Below are positions 1-6,715 of a stretch of DNA of 18,149 nt, in pieces; positions within the stretch are counted from its first letter, which is position 1, and the number at the start of each line of letters is the position of its first letter. The notes under the pieces were generated by a model. That model worked only from the letters and a program-made list of their open reading frames with translations. It did no database searches and was not told the DNA's origin. This DNA comes from Bacteroidales bacterium (GTDB lineage: Bacteria > Bacteroidota > Bacteroidia > Bacteroidales > GCA-2748055). The stretch is from positions 1-18,149 of the forward strand of contig JANTFK010000015.1 of NCBI GenBank assembly GCA_024763595.1. The letters are read 5' to 3'. The position numbers were made by a program, and so were the translations under genes.

Positions 1-249
1 GCTGTAGGCACTCCGATCCTGGGTATCTCCCCCCCGGAAACGGAACTTGCCCGTCATCTGGCCAGGTACGGGAACGGCAACTGCTTCGGCCAGGAAGAGA
101 TTGACGGTATGGAGCGGTTTATTGAAGGGCTGATGAAGGAGAGGGGAAGATGGCAACAAATGTCCGGGAATTCATTGGCTGCCGCTGGCGGTTTTACACG
201 GTTGAATGCACAAAAATACCTGACCGATTATGTATCAGAAGATATTTAA
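1..249 (+). CDS. Glycosyltransferase, C-terminal fragment (GT4-like)
   Basis: An open frame enters at base 1 and stops with TAA at 247-249, giving 82 visible residues; the start and most of the protein lie outside the window. The fragment begins with a VGTPILGISPPETELA stretch, followed by an acidic segment and an amphipathic end (NAQKYL). This fits the last strand and helices of the nucleotide-sugar-binding domain of GT-B glycosyltransferases, where a G-x-P-I-L segment precedes a Glu that contacts the donor sugar. It would transfer a sugar to a lipid-linked intermediate at the cytoplasmic face of the inner membrane. Its end overlaps the next gene by 20 bases, so the two are probably translationally coupled. 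The family call rests on the C-terminal pattern only; the sugar and linkage cannot be told. Confidence 0.68.
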   Translation, partial: AVGTPILGISPPETELARHLARYGNGNCFGQEEIDGMERFIEGLMKERGRWQQMSGNSLAAAGGFTRLNAQKYLTDYVSEDI

Positions 250-835
250 GCGATTGATGGATCTTGGCCTGTCAATAACCGGATTTATCCTTTTAATGCC
301 ACTGTTTATACCCATCACTATCCTGTTGTTAATCGAGCATAAGGGACGCGCGTTCTTTATCCAGTCAAGGCCGGGACAGCATGAGAGATCCATCGCTGTG
401 TATAAGTTTAAAACCATGAACGATAAAACGGACAGCGAGGGGAATCTCCTTCCCAATCATGTGAGAACAACCCGCACAGGCCGGATACTGAGGGCCTCCT
501 CCCTGGATGAACTACCCCAGCTGATCAATGTTATAAAAGGGGATATGAGCCTGGTGGGCCCCAGGCCTTTACTGTTTAAATATATCCCATTATACTCCCC
601 AGAACAGCGTGAGAGGCACCTGGTAAAACCCGGCATTACCGGGCTGGCTCAGGTAAACGGGCGTAATGCAATCAGCTGGACAAAGAAACTGGCGTATGAT
701 CATTACTATGTTCATCACATCTCTGTTATGCTGGACATGAAGATTTTGTTAAAAACTGCCGGACAGGTTCTGACAGGAAATGGTGTGAATGCGGGGAAGG
801 ATGTGACCATGCCCCCGTTTAACGGAACAAACTAA
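230..835 (+). CDS. PglC-like phosphoglycosyl transferase (undecaprenyl-phosphate sugar-1-phosphate transferase)
   Basis: This 201-residue protein has the size and plan of the small monotopic phosphoglycosyl transferases (PglC type), which move a sugar-1-phosphate from a UDP-sugar to undecaprenyl phosphate and so start a glycan repeat unit. Visible features are a basic N-terminus (KRLMD), one hydrophobic re-entrant helix at about residues 13-35, the YKFKTM motif at 58-63, the catalytic Asp-Glu pair at 93-94 within SLDELPQ, the SLVGPRP motif at 107-113 and KPGITGLAQVNGRN at about 133-145. The large multi-helix N-terminal domain of WcaJ/WbaP is absent. It starts inside the preceding glycosyltransferase gene and is followed after 7 bases by an ATP-grasp gene, so these form one operon. 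The donor sugar is not readable from sequence, but dehydratase and aminotransferase genes nearby suggest an amino-deoxy sugar. Confidence 0.93.
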   Translation: MYQKIFKRLMDLGLSITGFILLMPLFIPITILLLIEHKGRAFFIQSRPGQHERSIAVYKFKTMNDKTDSEGNLLPNHVRTTRTGRILRASSLDELPQLINVIKGDMSLVGPRPLLFKYIPLYSPEQRERHLVKPGITGLAQVNGRNAISWTKKLAYDHYYVHHISVMLDMKILLKTAGQVLTGNGVNAGKDVTMPPFNGTN

Positions 836-842
836 TATAAGC

Positions 843-1850
843 ATGAGACGGATCATCTACCTGTTTTACTATTTGAAAAGACTGGATATCCGGGTATTCA
901 AATCTTTTTTAAGGCATGCGGTCAGAACCTCGGGCCACAGGGCTCCTGCCATTTTGTGGGATATGGTTACGTCATCTCTCATATACAATATCTCCCTGCT
1001 TGAGTATTTTCAATTCGGGTTCCCGGCTCTGACCCGCACGGAGCGGAAAACTTATGCCGGAACCGGGTTCATGTATGAGTACCAGTTGAAAATGAACCCC
1101 CGGAAAACCCGGGTTATACTGGACGATAAGACCCGGTTCTACCGGAGTTACAGCAATTTCATAAAACGTCCCGTAGCCGATGTGGCTTCATTAAGGGTGG
1201 ATCCCGGACTGGTTGATAAATTGCTCAATCATCCTTCGGGGAAAATTGTTTTCAAGGTATTTAATGGTAAATGCGGGGAGCAGGTCCTGATCAGGGATTG
1301 TGCGGATTTCAGGGGAAAAGATCCCGTGGACTTCATGGTTGAGCACAATTACGATCTGGCGGAGGCATTTATTACACAACACCCTGTGATGAACGCGCTC
1401 TCCCCTTCAGCGGTGAATACGGTCAGGATAATTACTCAGCTTAACAGCACGGATGAAGTTGAGATCCTGGGCTGCCGGCTGAGGATCTCCGTCAATTCAA
1501 CGGTCGATAATATGGCAGCAGGTAACCTGGCTGCTCCTGTAAATGAGGTCAGTGGAGTGGTTGAAGGACCGGGCGTATACAGCGACATTACAAAGGCACC
1601 GGAAAATGTACACCCTGTCACCGGCACTTCCATAGCCGGATTTCAGATCCCTTTCTGGCAGGAGACCATGGAAATGGCAAAGGAGGCTGCAAAGATCCAT
1701 ACCCGGAACCGCTCCATCGGGTGGGATATTGCCATTACAGGAACGGGACCGGAGCTGATAGAAGGTAACCATGACTGGTGCAAGCTGGTATGGCAATTGC
1801 CGGTTAACAGGGGGCTGAAGCCTGTGTTAGAAAGATATTTATCCATGTGA
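843..1850 (+). CDS. Sugar-transfer-associated ATP-grasp protein
   Basis: A 335-residue protein of the ATP-grasp family found beside sugar transferases (ATPgrasp_ST type). Signature stretches are the nucleotide-binding FKVFNGKCGEQV at 137-148, AVNTVRIIT at 190-198, SVNSTVDNMAAGN at 217-229, HPVTG at 257-261, and the closing IGWDIAIT segment at 292-299 followed by GPELIEGNHDW at 302-312. In that closing part Glu307 and Asn309 match the usual ATP-grasp metal ligands. The fold joins a carboxylate to an amine or other nucleophile through an acyl-phosphate at the cost of ATP; the substrate of this subfamily is not established as far as I know. It follows the PglC-like gene after 7 bases. Modification of the lipid-linked or nucleotide-linked sugar is an inference from position. 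No signal peptide or convincing membrane helix is seen, so a cytosolic or membrane-surface location is likely. Confidence 0.85.
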   Translation: MRRIIYLFYYLKRLDIRVFKSFLRHAVRTSGHRAPAILWDMVTSSLIYNISLLEYFQFGFPALTRTERKTYAGTGFMYEYQLKMNPRKTRVILDDKTRFYRSYSNFIKRPVADVASLRVDPGLVDKLLNHPSGKIVFKVFNGKCGEQVLIRDCADFRGKDPVDFMVEHNYDLAEAFITQHPVMNALSPSAVNTVRIITQLNSTDEVEILGCRLRISVNSTVDNMAAGNLAAPVNEVSGVVEGPGVYSDITKAPENVHPVTGTSIAGFQIPFWQETMEMAKEAAKIHTRNRSIGWDIAITGTGPELIEGNHDWCKLVWQLPVNRGLKPVLERYLSM

Positions 1851-1938
1851 TTGCTAAGCGGTATCCCTCTGATTTTAGGATAATAAACTGAAAATCTTAC
1901 AGGGTCGCCAGTTTGCCGATAGTTTAAAACGATAGACA

Positions 1939-3030
1939 ATGAAGACAAGAATTAATCGTGAGATAAAAAGGATACTGGTAACAGGGATTGGGGGTCCAAC
2001 ACCCCGTTCCATAGCAAAAACCATCAGGAAGGATTTTCCTGATTATACCATCATCGGGATAGATGCCAATCCCAAAGCGCTGGGATTCTTTATGCCGGGA
2101 CTGGTCGATAAATATTTTGTCGCTCCCCGTGTGACGGCAGAAAATTACTGGAGCTTTATTGAAGCGCTGGTCGATCGTGAAAACATTGATATGGCTTTTG
2201 TGCAACCGGAGGCTGAAGTGATCGGGTGGGGCAACTATTACAAAAAAAACGGAACCTTTCCCTGTCCCGTACTGATCCCACAGGCTGAACTGGCACCTGT
2301 GCTCATGGATAAGGCACAGATGTCAGATATATTGCGTGATACGAAATTTATCCCTGAAACCCTTCGGATCAGTCAATCCGGCGAGAATCTGGATAAAATA
2401 GAAGGGGATATCGGGTTTCCATGCTGGATAAGGGCCATTACGGGTTCCGGCGGACTCGGTTCCCTGAAGGTTGAAAACAGGGAGAACCTGACATCGTGGC
2501 TATTTATTCACAGGGATATTGAGTACTTCACAGTCAGTGAGTTTCTGCCAGGACGCCACCTGGCTACCCAGATGCTCTATTATGACGGAGCCTATATCAA
2601 GGGGGCCTCGCTTGAATGCGTTGAATATGTAATGGCCAGCATTGCACCTTCCAGGGTTACGGGAAATACCTCCTTCGGAAGGCTGATTAACGAAAAGAGG
2701 ATCCTGGCTTTTTGTGATGAGTGTATACAGTATATCGCCGGAAAGTTAGATATAAAACCAAACGGTGTGCTCAGTTTTGATCTGAAAGAAGATCCGCAGG
2801 GAGACCTGAAAGTCACAGAGATCAATATCAGGCACATGGCTTATACGGGTGTGATGGCCGATGCCGGGTTCGACCTGGTAAGGGACACGATCCTTCTCCT
2901 GCAGGATGGGGGGACCGGGAGTATTGAAAGCGCACCTTTTTTTACCTATGATAAACCGTATGTTTTTCTTCGGGATGTGGATAGTGAACCCCTGCTGCTT
3001 GAGCGTGAGGGTTTTTTTAAAGAACCGTAG
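1939..3030 (+). CDS. ATP-grasp ligase, carbamoyl-phosphate-synthase-like
   Basis: A 363-residue ATP-grasp protein unlike its upstream neighbour in sequence. It opens with a Rossmann-like pre-ATP-grasp domain (ILVTGIGGPTPRSIA at 12-26, then an IIGID strand). The ATP-grasp core follows, with GFPCWIRAITGSGGLGS at about 159-175 as the nucleotide loop, EFLPGRHL at 201-208, and DLK plus KVTEINIR near the end. Glu294 and Asn296 are the likely magnesium ligands. This arrangement matches stand-alone proteins related to the carbamoyl-phosphate synthase large subunit, which include amino-acid and sugar ligases. An in-frame stop lies 6 bases before the ATG, which fixes the start. An 88-base gap separates it from the first ATP-grasp gene, and its last 14 bases overlap the end of the opposite-strand lyase gene. 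A carboxylate-amine ligation on an amino sugar is plausible but unproven. Confidence 0.82.
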   Translation: MKTRINREIKRILVTGIGGPTPRSIAKTIRKDFPDYTIIGIDANPKALGFFMPGLVDKYFVAPRVTAENYWSFIEALVDRENIDMAFVQPEAEVIGWGNYYKKNGTFPCPVLIPQAELAPVLMDKAQMSDILRDTKFIPETLRISQSGENLDKIEGDIGFPCWIRAITGSGGLGSLKVENRENLTSWLFIHRDIEYFTVSEFLPGRHLATQMLYYDGAYIKGASLECVEYVMASIAPSRVTGNTSFGRLINEKRILAFCDECIQYIAGKLDIKPNGVLSFDLKEDPQGDLKVTEINIRHMAYTGVMADAGFDLVRDTILLLQDGGTGSIESAPFFTYDKPYVFLRDVDSEPLLLEREGFFKEP

Positions 3031-4390
3031 ATTCGAATGCGCCAAGATCAGGAGCAGAACCTGAATAAGGGAGGTGTGTAGCTGTGGTCCCGGCGTCAAT
3101 CAGATCACTGCCCGGTGCCAGTTTCAGGAAATTGAGATACGGCAGAGAGCCGTCGGCCTGGCGGGGCCCTGACAGCCCGGTAGAGTCTAGACTCAGAAAA
3201 TCCTGGCCGGTGACGGTGATGCTTCCTGCCAGGTCCCAGCTGTTGTTTTCATGTTGGTACTCGCTTTTGAACAGGTCTCCCAATTCATTGCCGTATGACA
3301 GGTTGTTTCTGTAGATCCGGTGTGCCAGGTTAACCGGAACAAGAATTCTGAATCCGTGTCCACCCCCTTCATAATCCTCAAAGCCGTTATGGTATGCCGT
3401 ATTATTATACACAATCATGGCCTGGCAATAGTGCCCGTTATCGTTTGTATCAAAACCTGTAACCCTGTTAAATGCTGCGAGGCAATGTATGACTATTCTC
3501 TGCGGATCAATGGTTAATATATCCGGAGTATATCCAAGCTTAAATCCGTGGCCCCCTCCGAGTAACTGCCCGTTATTAAACGACCAGCAATGATCATAGG
3601 TGGTTAGGGATACGGACCCGCTGTAAAAGCCCTGATCCCCGCAGTTCCAGGCCCGGCATCCGTAATATGAGACATAGGAATCTCTTTCCACATCATTATG
3701 TACCGAGAAACCACTGCCAAAATTACCCGGTAATGGAATCTGCAGACTGTCGGAACAATTGTAAGCATCACAGTTGATGAAGTATACAGTGTCAGGATGC
3801 TGCACCTGGAATCCAATTCCTCCAACATGATGTACCACACAGTTTTCAAAGATCACATTGCCCGAATGATTGGCAATGTCCCATGCTTCAACCACATCTT
3901 CCGGCTCTGTTTGTCTCACATTTTGAATGGTGATCCCTTTTACGTGAACGAAATCAACATCATCGAACCTGATGCCCGTCGATATATTTGATTCGGGGAT
4001 GGCACGTATAAAATCAAGTACCGGTTTCTCTTCCGGGTAATTGACATAGCGAATGGGGTTGCTGCGTGTTCCATCTTTTCCCTGCACATTTGTAGCGGGG
4101 GCATAGGTGATTTTCTTACGGGGATAATATACCCCTCCCCTGAAATAGACAATGTCGCCCGGTCCTGCTGTATGAAAGGCCTTTTCGAATGTGGCCCAGG
4201 GAGCCTCGATTGTTCCGGGATTAAAATCATTTCCCGGCGGATCGGCGGTAACCGGCGCTACATAATATGAACTCCCCTGTACCACCGGTTCAGGTTGCTC
4301 ATGTGAACAGAAAAGCAGGGGCAACAACAGCAGGAGGCCTGATATGAAGCGAAGCCGTATGGCCAGTCGTCCGGCGTATTTACCAATCAT
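3017..4390 (-). CDS. Right-handed beta-helix lipoprotein, PL9-like polysaccharide lyase
   Basis: A 457-residue exported protein. The N-terminus has several basic residues, a leucine-rich core and Cys28 after L-L-F, suggesting a lipoprotein signal, although Phe at -1 is unusual. A YYVAP segment at 42-46 and PGDIVYFRGGVYY at 77-89 open a right-handed parallel beta-helix of the pectate-lyase type. Repeats of the form N-C-x-x-x-N mark the coils at about 175-340. The HGFKLG motif at 281-286 followed by GFDTNDN at 312-318 resembles the family 9 polysaccharide lyase signature, where that Lys (here 284) acts as the base. The aspartates that bind calcium in known PL9 enzymes look partly replaced (see findings). 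Located in a polysaccharide locus, it may trim, release or recycle the polymer, or degrade an external glycan. It has its own good promoter. The exact family and substrate remain uncertain. Confidence 0.78.
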   Translation of the reverse strand: MIGKYAGRLAIRLRFISGLLLLLPLLFCSHEQPEPVVQGSSYYVAPVTADPPGNDFNPGTIEAPWATFEKAFHTAGPGDIVYFRGGVYYPRKKITYAPATNVQGKDGTRSNPIRYVNYPEEKPVLDFIRAIPESNISTGIRFDDVDFVHVKGITIQNVRQTEPEDVVEAWDIANHSGNVIFENCVVHHVGGIGFQVQHPDTVYFINCDAYNCSDSLQIPLPGNFGSGFSVHNDVERDSYVSYYGCRAWNCGDQGFYSGSVSLTTYDHCWSFNNGQLLGGGHGFKLGYTPDILTIDPQRIVIHCLAAFNRVTGFDTNDNGHYCQAMIVYNNTAYHNGFEDYEGGGHGFRILVPVNLAHRIYRNNLSYGNELGDLFKSEYQHENNSWDLAGSITVTGQDFLSLDSTGLSGPRQADGSLPYLNFLKLAPGSDLIDAGTTATHLPYSGSAPDLGAFESTVL

Positions 4391-4428
4391 GAGCTTTCAA
4401 TAAACCGATATTATTGTTACTTTAATAC

Positions 4429-4458
4429 CAAAGATAACCAATGTCAGCTAGTAAACAA
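4429..4458 (-). promoter_or_regulatory. Bacteroidota-type promoter for the beta-helix lipoprotein gene
   Basis: On the minus strand a TTG at 4458-4456 (within TTGTTTAC) is followed after exactly 19 bases by TATCTTTG at 4436-4429. This agrees with the known Bacteroidota consensus of a -33 TTG and a -7 TAnnTTTG box. Transcription would begin near 4423-4425, leaving about 33 bases of leader before the ATG at 4390. The upstream half lies inside the first codons of the plus-strand aminotransferase gene at 4441. Confidence 0.62.
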
Positions 4459-5583
4459 CGCATCTATCTCTCACCCCCCCATATGTCGGGCAGGGAAATG
4501 AAGTATGTCACCGAAGCGTTTGAAACGAACTGGGTGGCACCGGTCGGACCGCATGTGGATGCATTTGAAAAATCAATTGCAGATTATTGCGGGGTGAAAT
4601 ATGCAGCTGCACTCAATACGGGTACAGCCGCCATACATTTAGCCTTACAAATGTTAGGTGTAGGCAGGGGAGATGAAGTCATTGCATCGAGCTTTACATT
4701 CTCTGCTACCGCAAATCCCATTGTATACCTGGGAGCCACCCCACTTTTAATAGACAGCGAACCGGAAACCTGGAACATGGACCCGGATCTGCTGGAGCGG
4801 GCTCTTAAGGAGCGGAGGGGGAAGCATGGTCATACTGCTGTGAAAGCTGTTATTGTGGTTCATTTATATGGTATGCCGGCCCGCATGGAAGAGATTATGG
4901 CCATCGCGCGTAAGTATGAAATTCCGGTAATAGAGGATGCAGCAGAGGCACTGGGAAGCAGGTACAATGACAAACCGGTTGGCTCTTTTGGAGAGATGGC
5001 GGTACTCTCCTTCAACGGAAATAAGATAATCACCACTTCTGGGGGAGGTGCACTGCTCTCGGGCAACAGGGAGTTGATTGACCGGGCCAGGTTCCTGTCC
5101 ACCCAGGCACGGGATGCTGCTCCTCATTACCAGCACAGTGAAATCGGGTATAATTACCGGATGAGTAATGTGCTGGCCGGTATCGGACGGGGACAGATGG
5201 AGGTTATTGATATGCGGGTCAGGCAACGGAGAGATAACTTTAATTTTTACAGGGAGCATCTGGGCAAGATTGACGGCATCGGGTTTCTGGAAGAGCCTGA
5301 TGAAAAATATTTTTCAAACCATTGGCTGACAACAGTTTTGATTGATCCGGAGATAGCCGGTGTTACACGTGAGGCTGTTTACGATACGCTGGAGAAATCC
5401 AATATCGAGTCAAGGCCACTCTGGAAACCCCTTCATCAGCAACCTGTATTTTCATCCTGCCCTGCCTGGTTAAACGGGATCTCCGACAGGCTGTTTGATA
5501 ATGGACTTTGCCTTCCTTCGGGCTCCCATCTGACCGGTGAGGAGAGGGAACGGGTACTTCGTATCTTTTCCGCTGCATTGTAA
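4441..5583 (+). CDS. PglE-like PLP-dependent sugar aminotransferase (DegT/DnrJ/EryC1/StrS family)
   Basis: A 380-residue fold-type I aminotransferase that puts an amino group on a keto-sugar nucleotide, with glutamate as usual donor. It starts with the LSPPHMSG and NWVAPVGPHVDAFE motifs typical of the PglE-like branch. GTAAIHLALQ at 61-70 binds the cofactor phosphate, Asp166 in EDAAEALGS at 165-173 would pair with the pyridine nitrogen, and Lys195 in SFNGNK at 190-195 is the Schiff-base lysine. Length is normal for the family, so it looks intact. The partner dehydratase at 6716 would supply a UDP-4-keto-6-deoxy sugar, giving a UDP-4-amino sugar. It stands alone on its strand: the lyase gene diverges from it with only 50 bases between the starts, and the acyltransferase converges on it. 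No matching promoter of its own stands out; TACTTTAA at 4418-4425 is only a weak candidate. Confidence 0.92.
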   Translation: MSASKQRIYLSPPHMSGREMKYVTEAFETNWVAPVGPHVDAFEKSIADYCGVKYAAALNTGTAAIHLALQMLGVGRGDEVIASSFTFSATANPIVYLGATPLLIDSEPETWNMDPDLLERALKERRGKHGHTAVKAVIVVHLYGMPARMEEIMAIARKYEIPVIEDAAEALGSRYNDKPVGSFGEMAVLSFNGNKIITTSGGGALLSGNRELIDRARFLSTQARDAAPHYQHSEIGYNYRMSNVLAGIGRGQMEVIDMRVRQRRDNFNFYREHLGKIDGIGFLEEPDEKYFSNHWLTTVLIDPEIAGVTREAVYDTLEKSNIESRPLWKPLHQQPVFSSCPAWLNGISDRLFDNGLCLPSGSHLTGEERERVLRIFSAAL

Positions 5584-5616
5584 GACACAACTCTGGGTAC
5601 AGCTACCGTTGCAGAG

Positions 5617-5635
5617 GAAGCTCCGGTGTAGCTTC
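5617..5635. terminator. Short hairpin between convergent genes
   Basis: GAAGCT at 5617-5622 and AGCTTC at 5630-5635 are a perfect 6-base inverted repeat around a 7-base loop. It lies in the 60-base gap between the ends of the aminotransferase (+) and acyltransferase (-) genes, a place where a two-way terminator is expected. No T-run follows on either strand, so the call is weak. Confidence 0.25.
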
Positions 5636-5643
5636 AGGGATGA

Positions 5644-6411
5644 TTATGCTGAACGGTCCGGGTCCCAGTTTTCCCAGCCGGCTTTACCCCATGGCATATC
5701 CCGGGAGAATCTTTTCATCCAGGGATAGACTTTTCCTTTGCCCATGACCACATATTTCCTGATGTCGGTTACTTTTTTAGCGGGATCGCCGGCAGCAAGC
5801 GTGTAGTCCGCAATATCCTGTTTAACCACGCTTCCGGCACCTACCAGGCAATTTGCACCCACTGTTACTCCCGAAAAAATAGTTGCATGAGCTGCAATTA
5901 CTGAAAAATCTGATATGGAAGGGCCCTTCAGGTCATTCGAAGGGGGGTATGGATCATTGGTTAAAACCACAAATGGATAGAGGAAGACATAATTTCCTAT
6001 CTCTGATAACTGGGAGATCACCACACTGGTGTAAAGTCGGCAATAGCTTCCGATCTTTACATGACCCTGAATATCAGCCTGTGTGCCTAAAACGGTGTGA
6101 TGTCCGATCAGATTATTTTCTCTCAGGATGATCCGGTGACCGGTAGTAACATATTCTCCCAGTGTGTTCCCGGCATAAATAATTGCATGACTCCGGATCA
6201 GTGAGTGTGCACCGATTCTTGTAACAGGATTCTCATAATCGGGATTTGAATAGTAATCATTCAGGGGTTCACCAATGACACAGTTGTGACCGATGGTCAC
6301 ATGATCTTCGATAATCACGCGATCAAGTATGATCGTATTGTCGCCGATCCGGACGTTTTTACCAATGGTGGCACTGGGACTTATTTGCGTATTGGAATTA
6401 TTGAAGATCAT
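5644..6411 (-). CDS. Left-handed beta-helix acyltransferase (sugar N- or O-acetyltransferase)
   Basis: A 255-residue protein built almost wholly of hexapeptide repeats ([LIV]-G-x-x-x-x), from about residue 10 to 200. It thus forms a left-handed beta-helix trimer of the LpxA/WbpD class that takes acyl groups from acetyl-CoA or acyl-ACP. A loop interrupts the coils at about 48-65 (EPLNDYYSNPDY) and another at 150-163 (LTNDPYPPSNDL), in the place where WbpD/WlbB-type acetyltransferases carry a related N-D-x-Y-P loop. The helix closes with AAGDPAKKV at 206-214, the usual end motif. A roughly 40-residue tail rich in Trp, Lys and Arg follows. The PglD-type N-terminal Rossmann domain is missing. It likely acylates the amino sugar made by its neighbours; an O-acetyltransferase is the main alternative. 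It reads opposite to the aminotransferase and diverges from the dehydratase. Confidence 0.82.
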   Translation of the reverse strand: MIFNNSNTQISPSATIGKNVRIGDNTIILDRVIIEDHVTIGHNCVIGEPLNDYYSNPDYENPVTRIGAHSLIRSHAIIYAGNTLGEYVTTGHRIILRENNLIGHHTVLGTQADIQGHVKIGSYCRLYTSVVISQLSEIGNYVFLYPFVVLTNDPYPPSNDLKGPSISDFSVIAAHATIFSGVTVGANCLVGAGSVVKQDIADYTLAAGDPAKKVTDIRKYVVMGKGKVYPWMKRFSRDMPWGKAGWENWDPDRSA

Positions 6412-6715
6412 ACCGGTGGCTTGTTCGGTTTTGGTACAGCAATATACAAAAATGGAAGAAAAGCAGACAACCTGGGAGATAAAAGCGTTTTTTGCTGTAA
6501 CTCCTGCCGGTTTTGACGAAATTGTTGAAATGCAAGATGGACATCTGAACTGAATAGATCAAATTACACTTTACTTTCTGTTGCTACTCCGGTTGTATAT
6601 CAGTCATTTAGTAAGCAAATAATGCATAAGACCTTTACTTATCGCCTGTTGGTCAAACAAGAAAAACAAAAGAGGGATCATAAAGGTATAATGTGATAAT
6701 TTGTGACGTGAAATC
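6412..6715. other. Divergent intergenic region, 304 bases
   Basis: This AT-richer gap separates the divergent acyltransferase (-) and dehydratase (+) genes and must hold promoters for both. I find no complete TAnnTTTG box with a spaced TTG on either strand. The nearest matches are TAATTTG at 6697-6703 (+), too close to the ATG, and the same heptamer on the minus strand within 6560-6567. No RNA gene, riboswitch fold or convincing small gene was recognised. Confidence 0.5.

Noticed and set aside
1851..1938. Weak TATCC/GGATA stem between the two ATP-grasp genes
   Set aside because: Five pairs with a long loop and no T-run; likely chance, and the genes probably share a transcript.
3084..3991. 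Plus-strand frames opposite the beta-helix lipoprotein
   Set aside because: The minus strand carries one long frame with a signal peptide and beta-helix repeats; the opposite frames are short and featureless.
6329..6553. Plus-strand frame reaching into the divergent gap before the dehydratase
   Set aside because: It mostly mirrors the acyltransferase gene and shows no recognisable motif, signal or helix.
6697..6703. TAATTTG as a promoter box for the dehydratase gene
   Set aside because: The first two positions of TAnnTTTG do not match in register and the box lies only 13 bases from the ATG.
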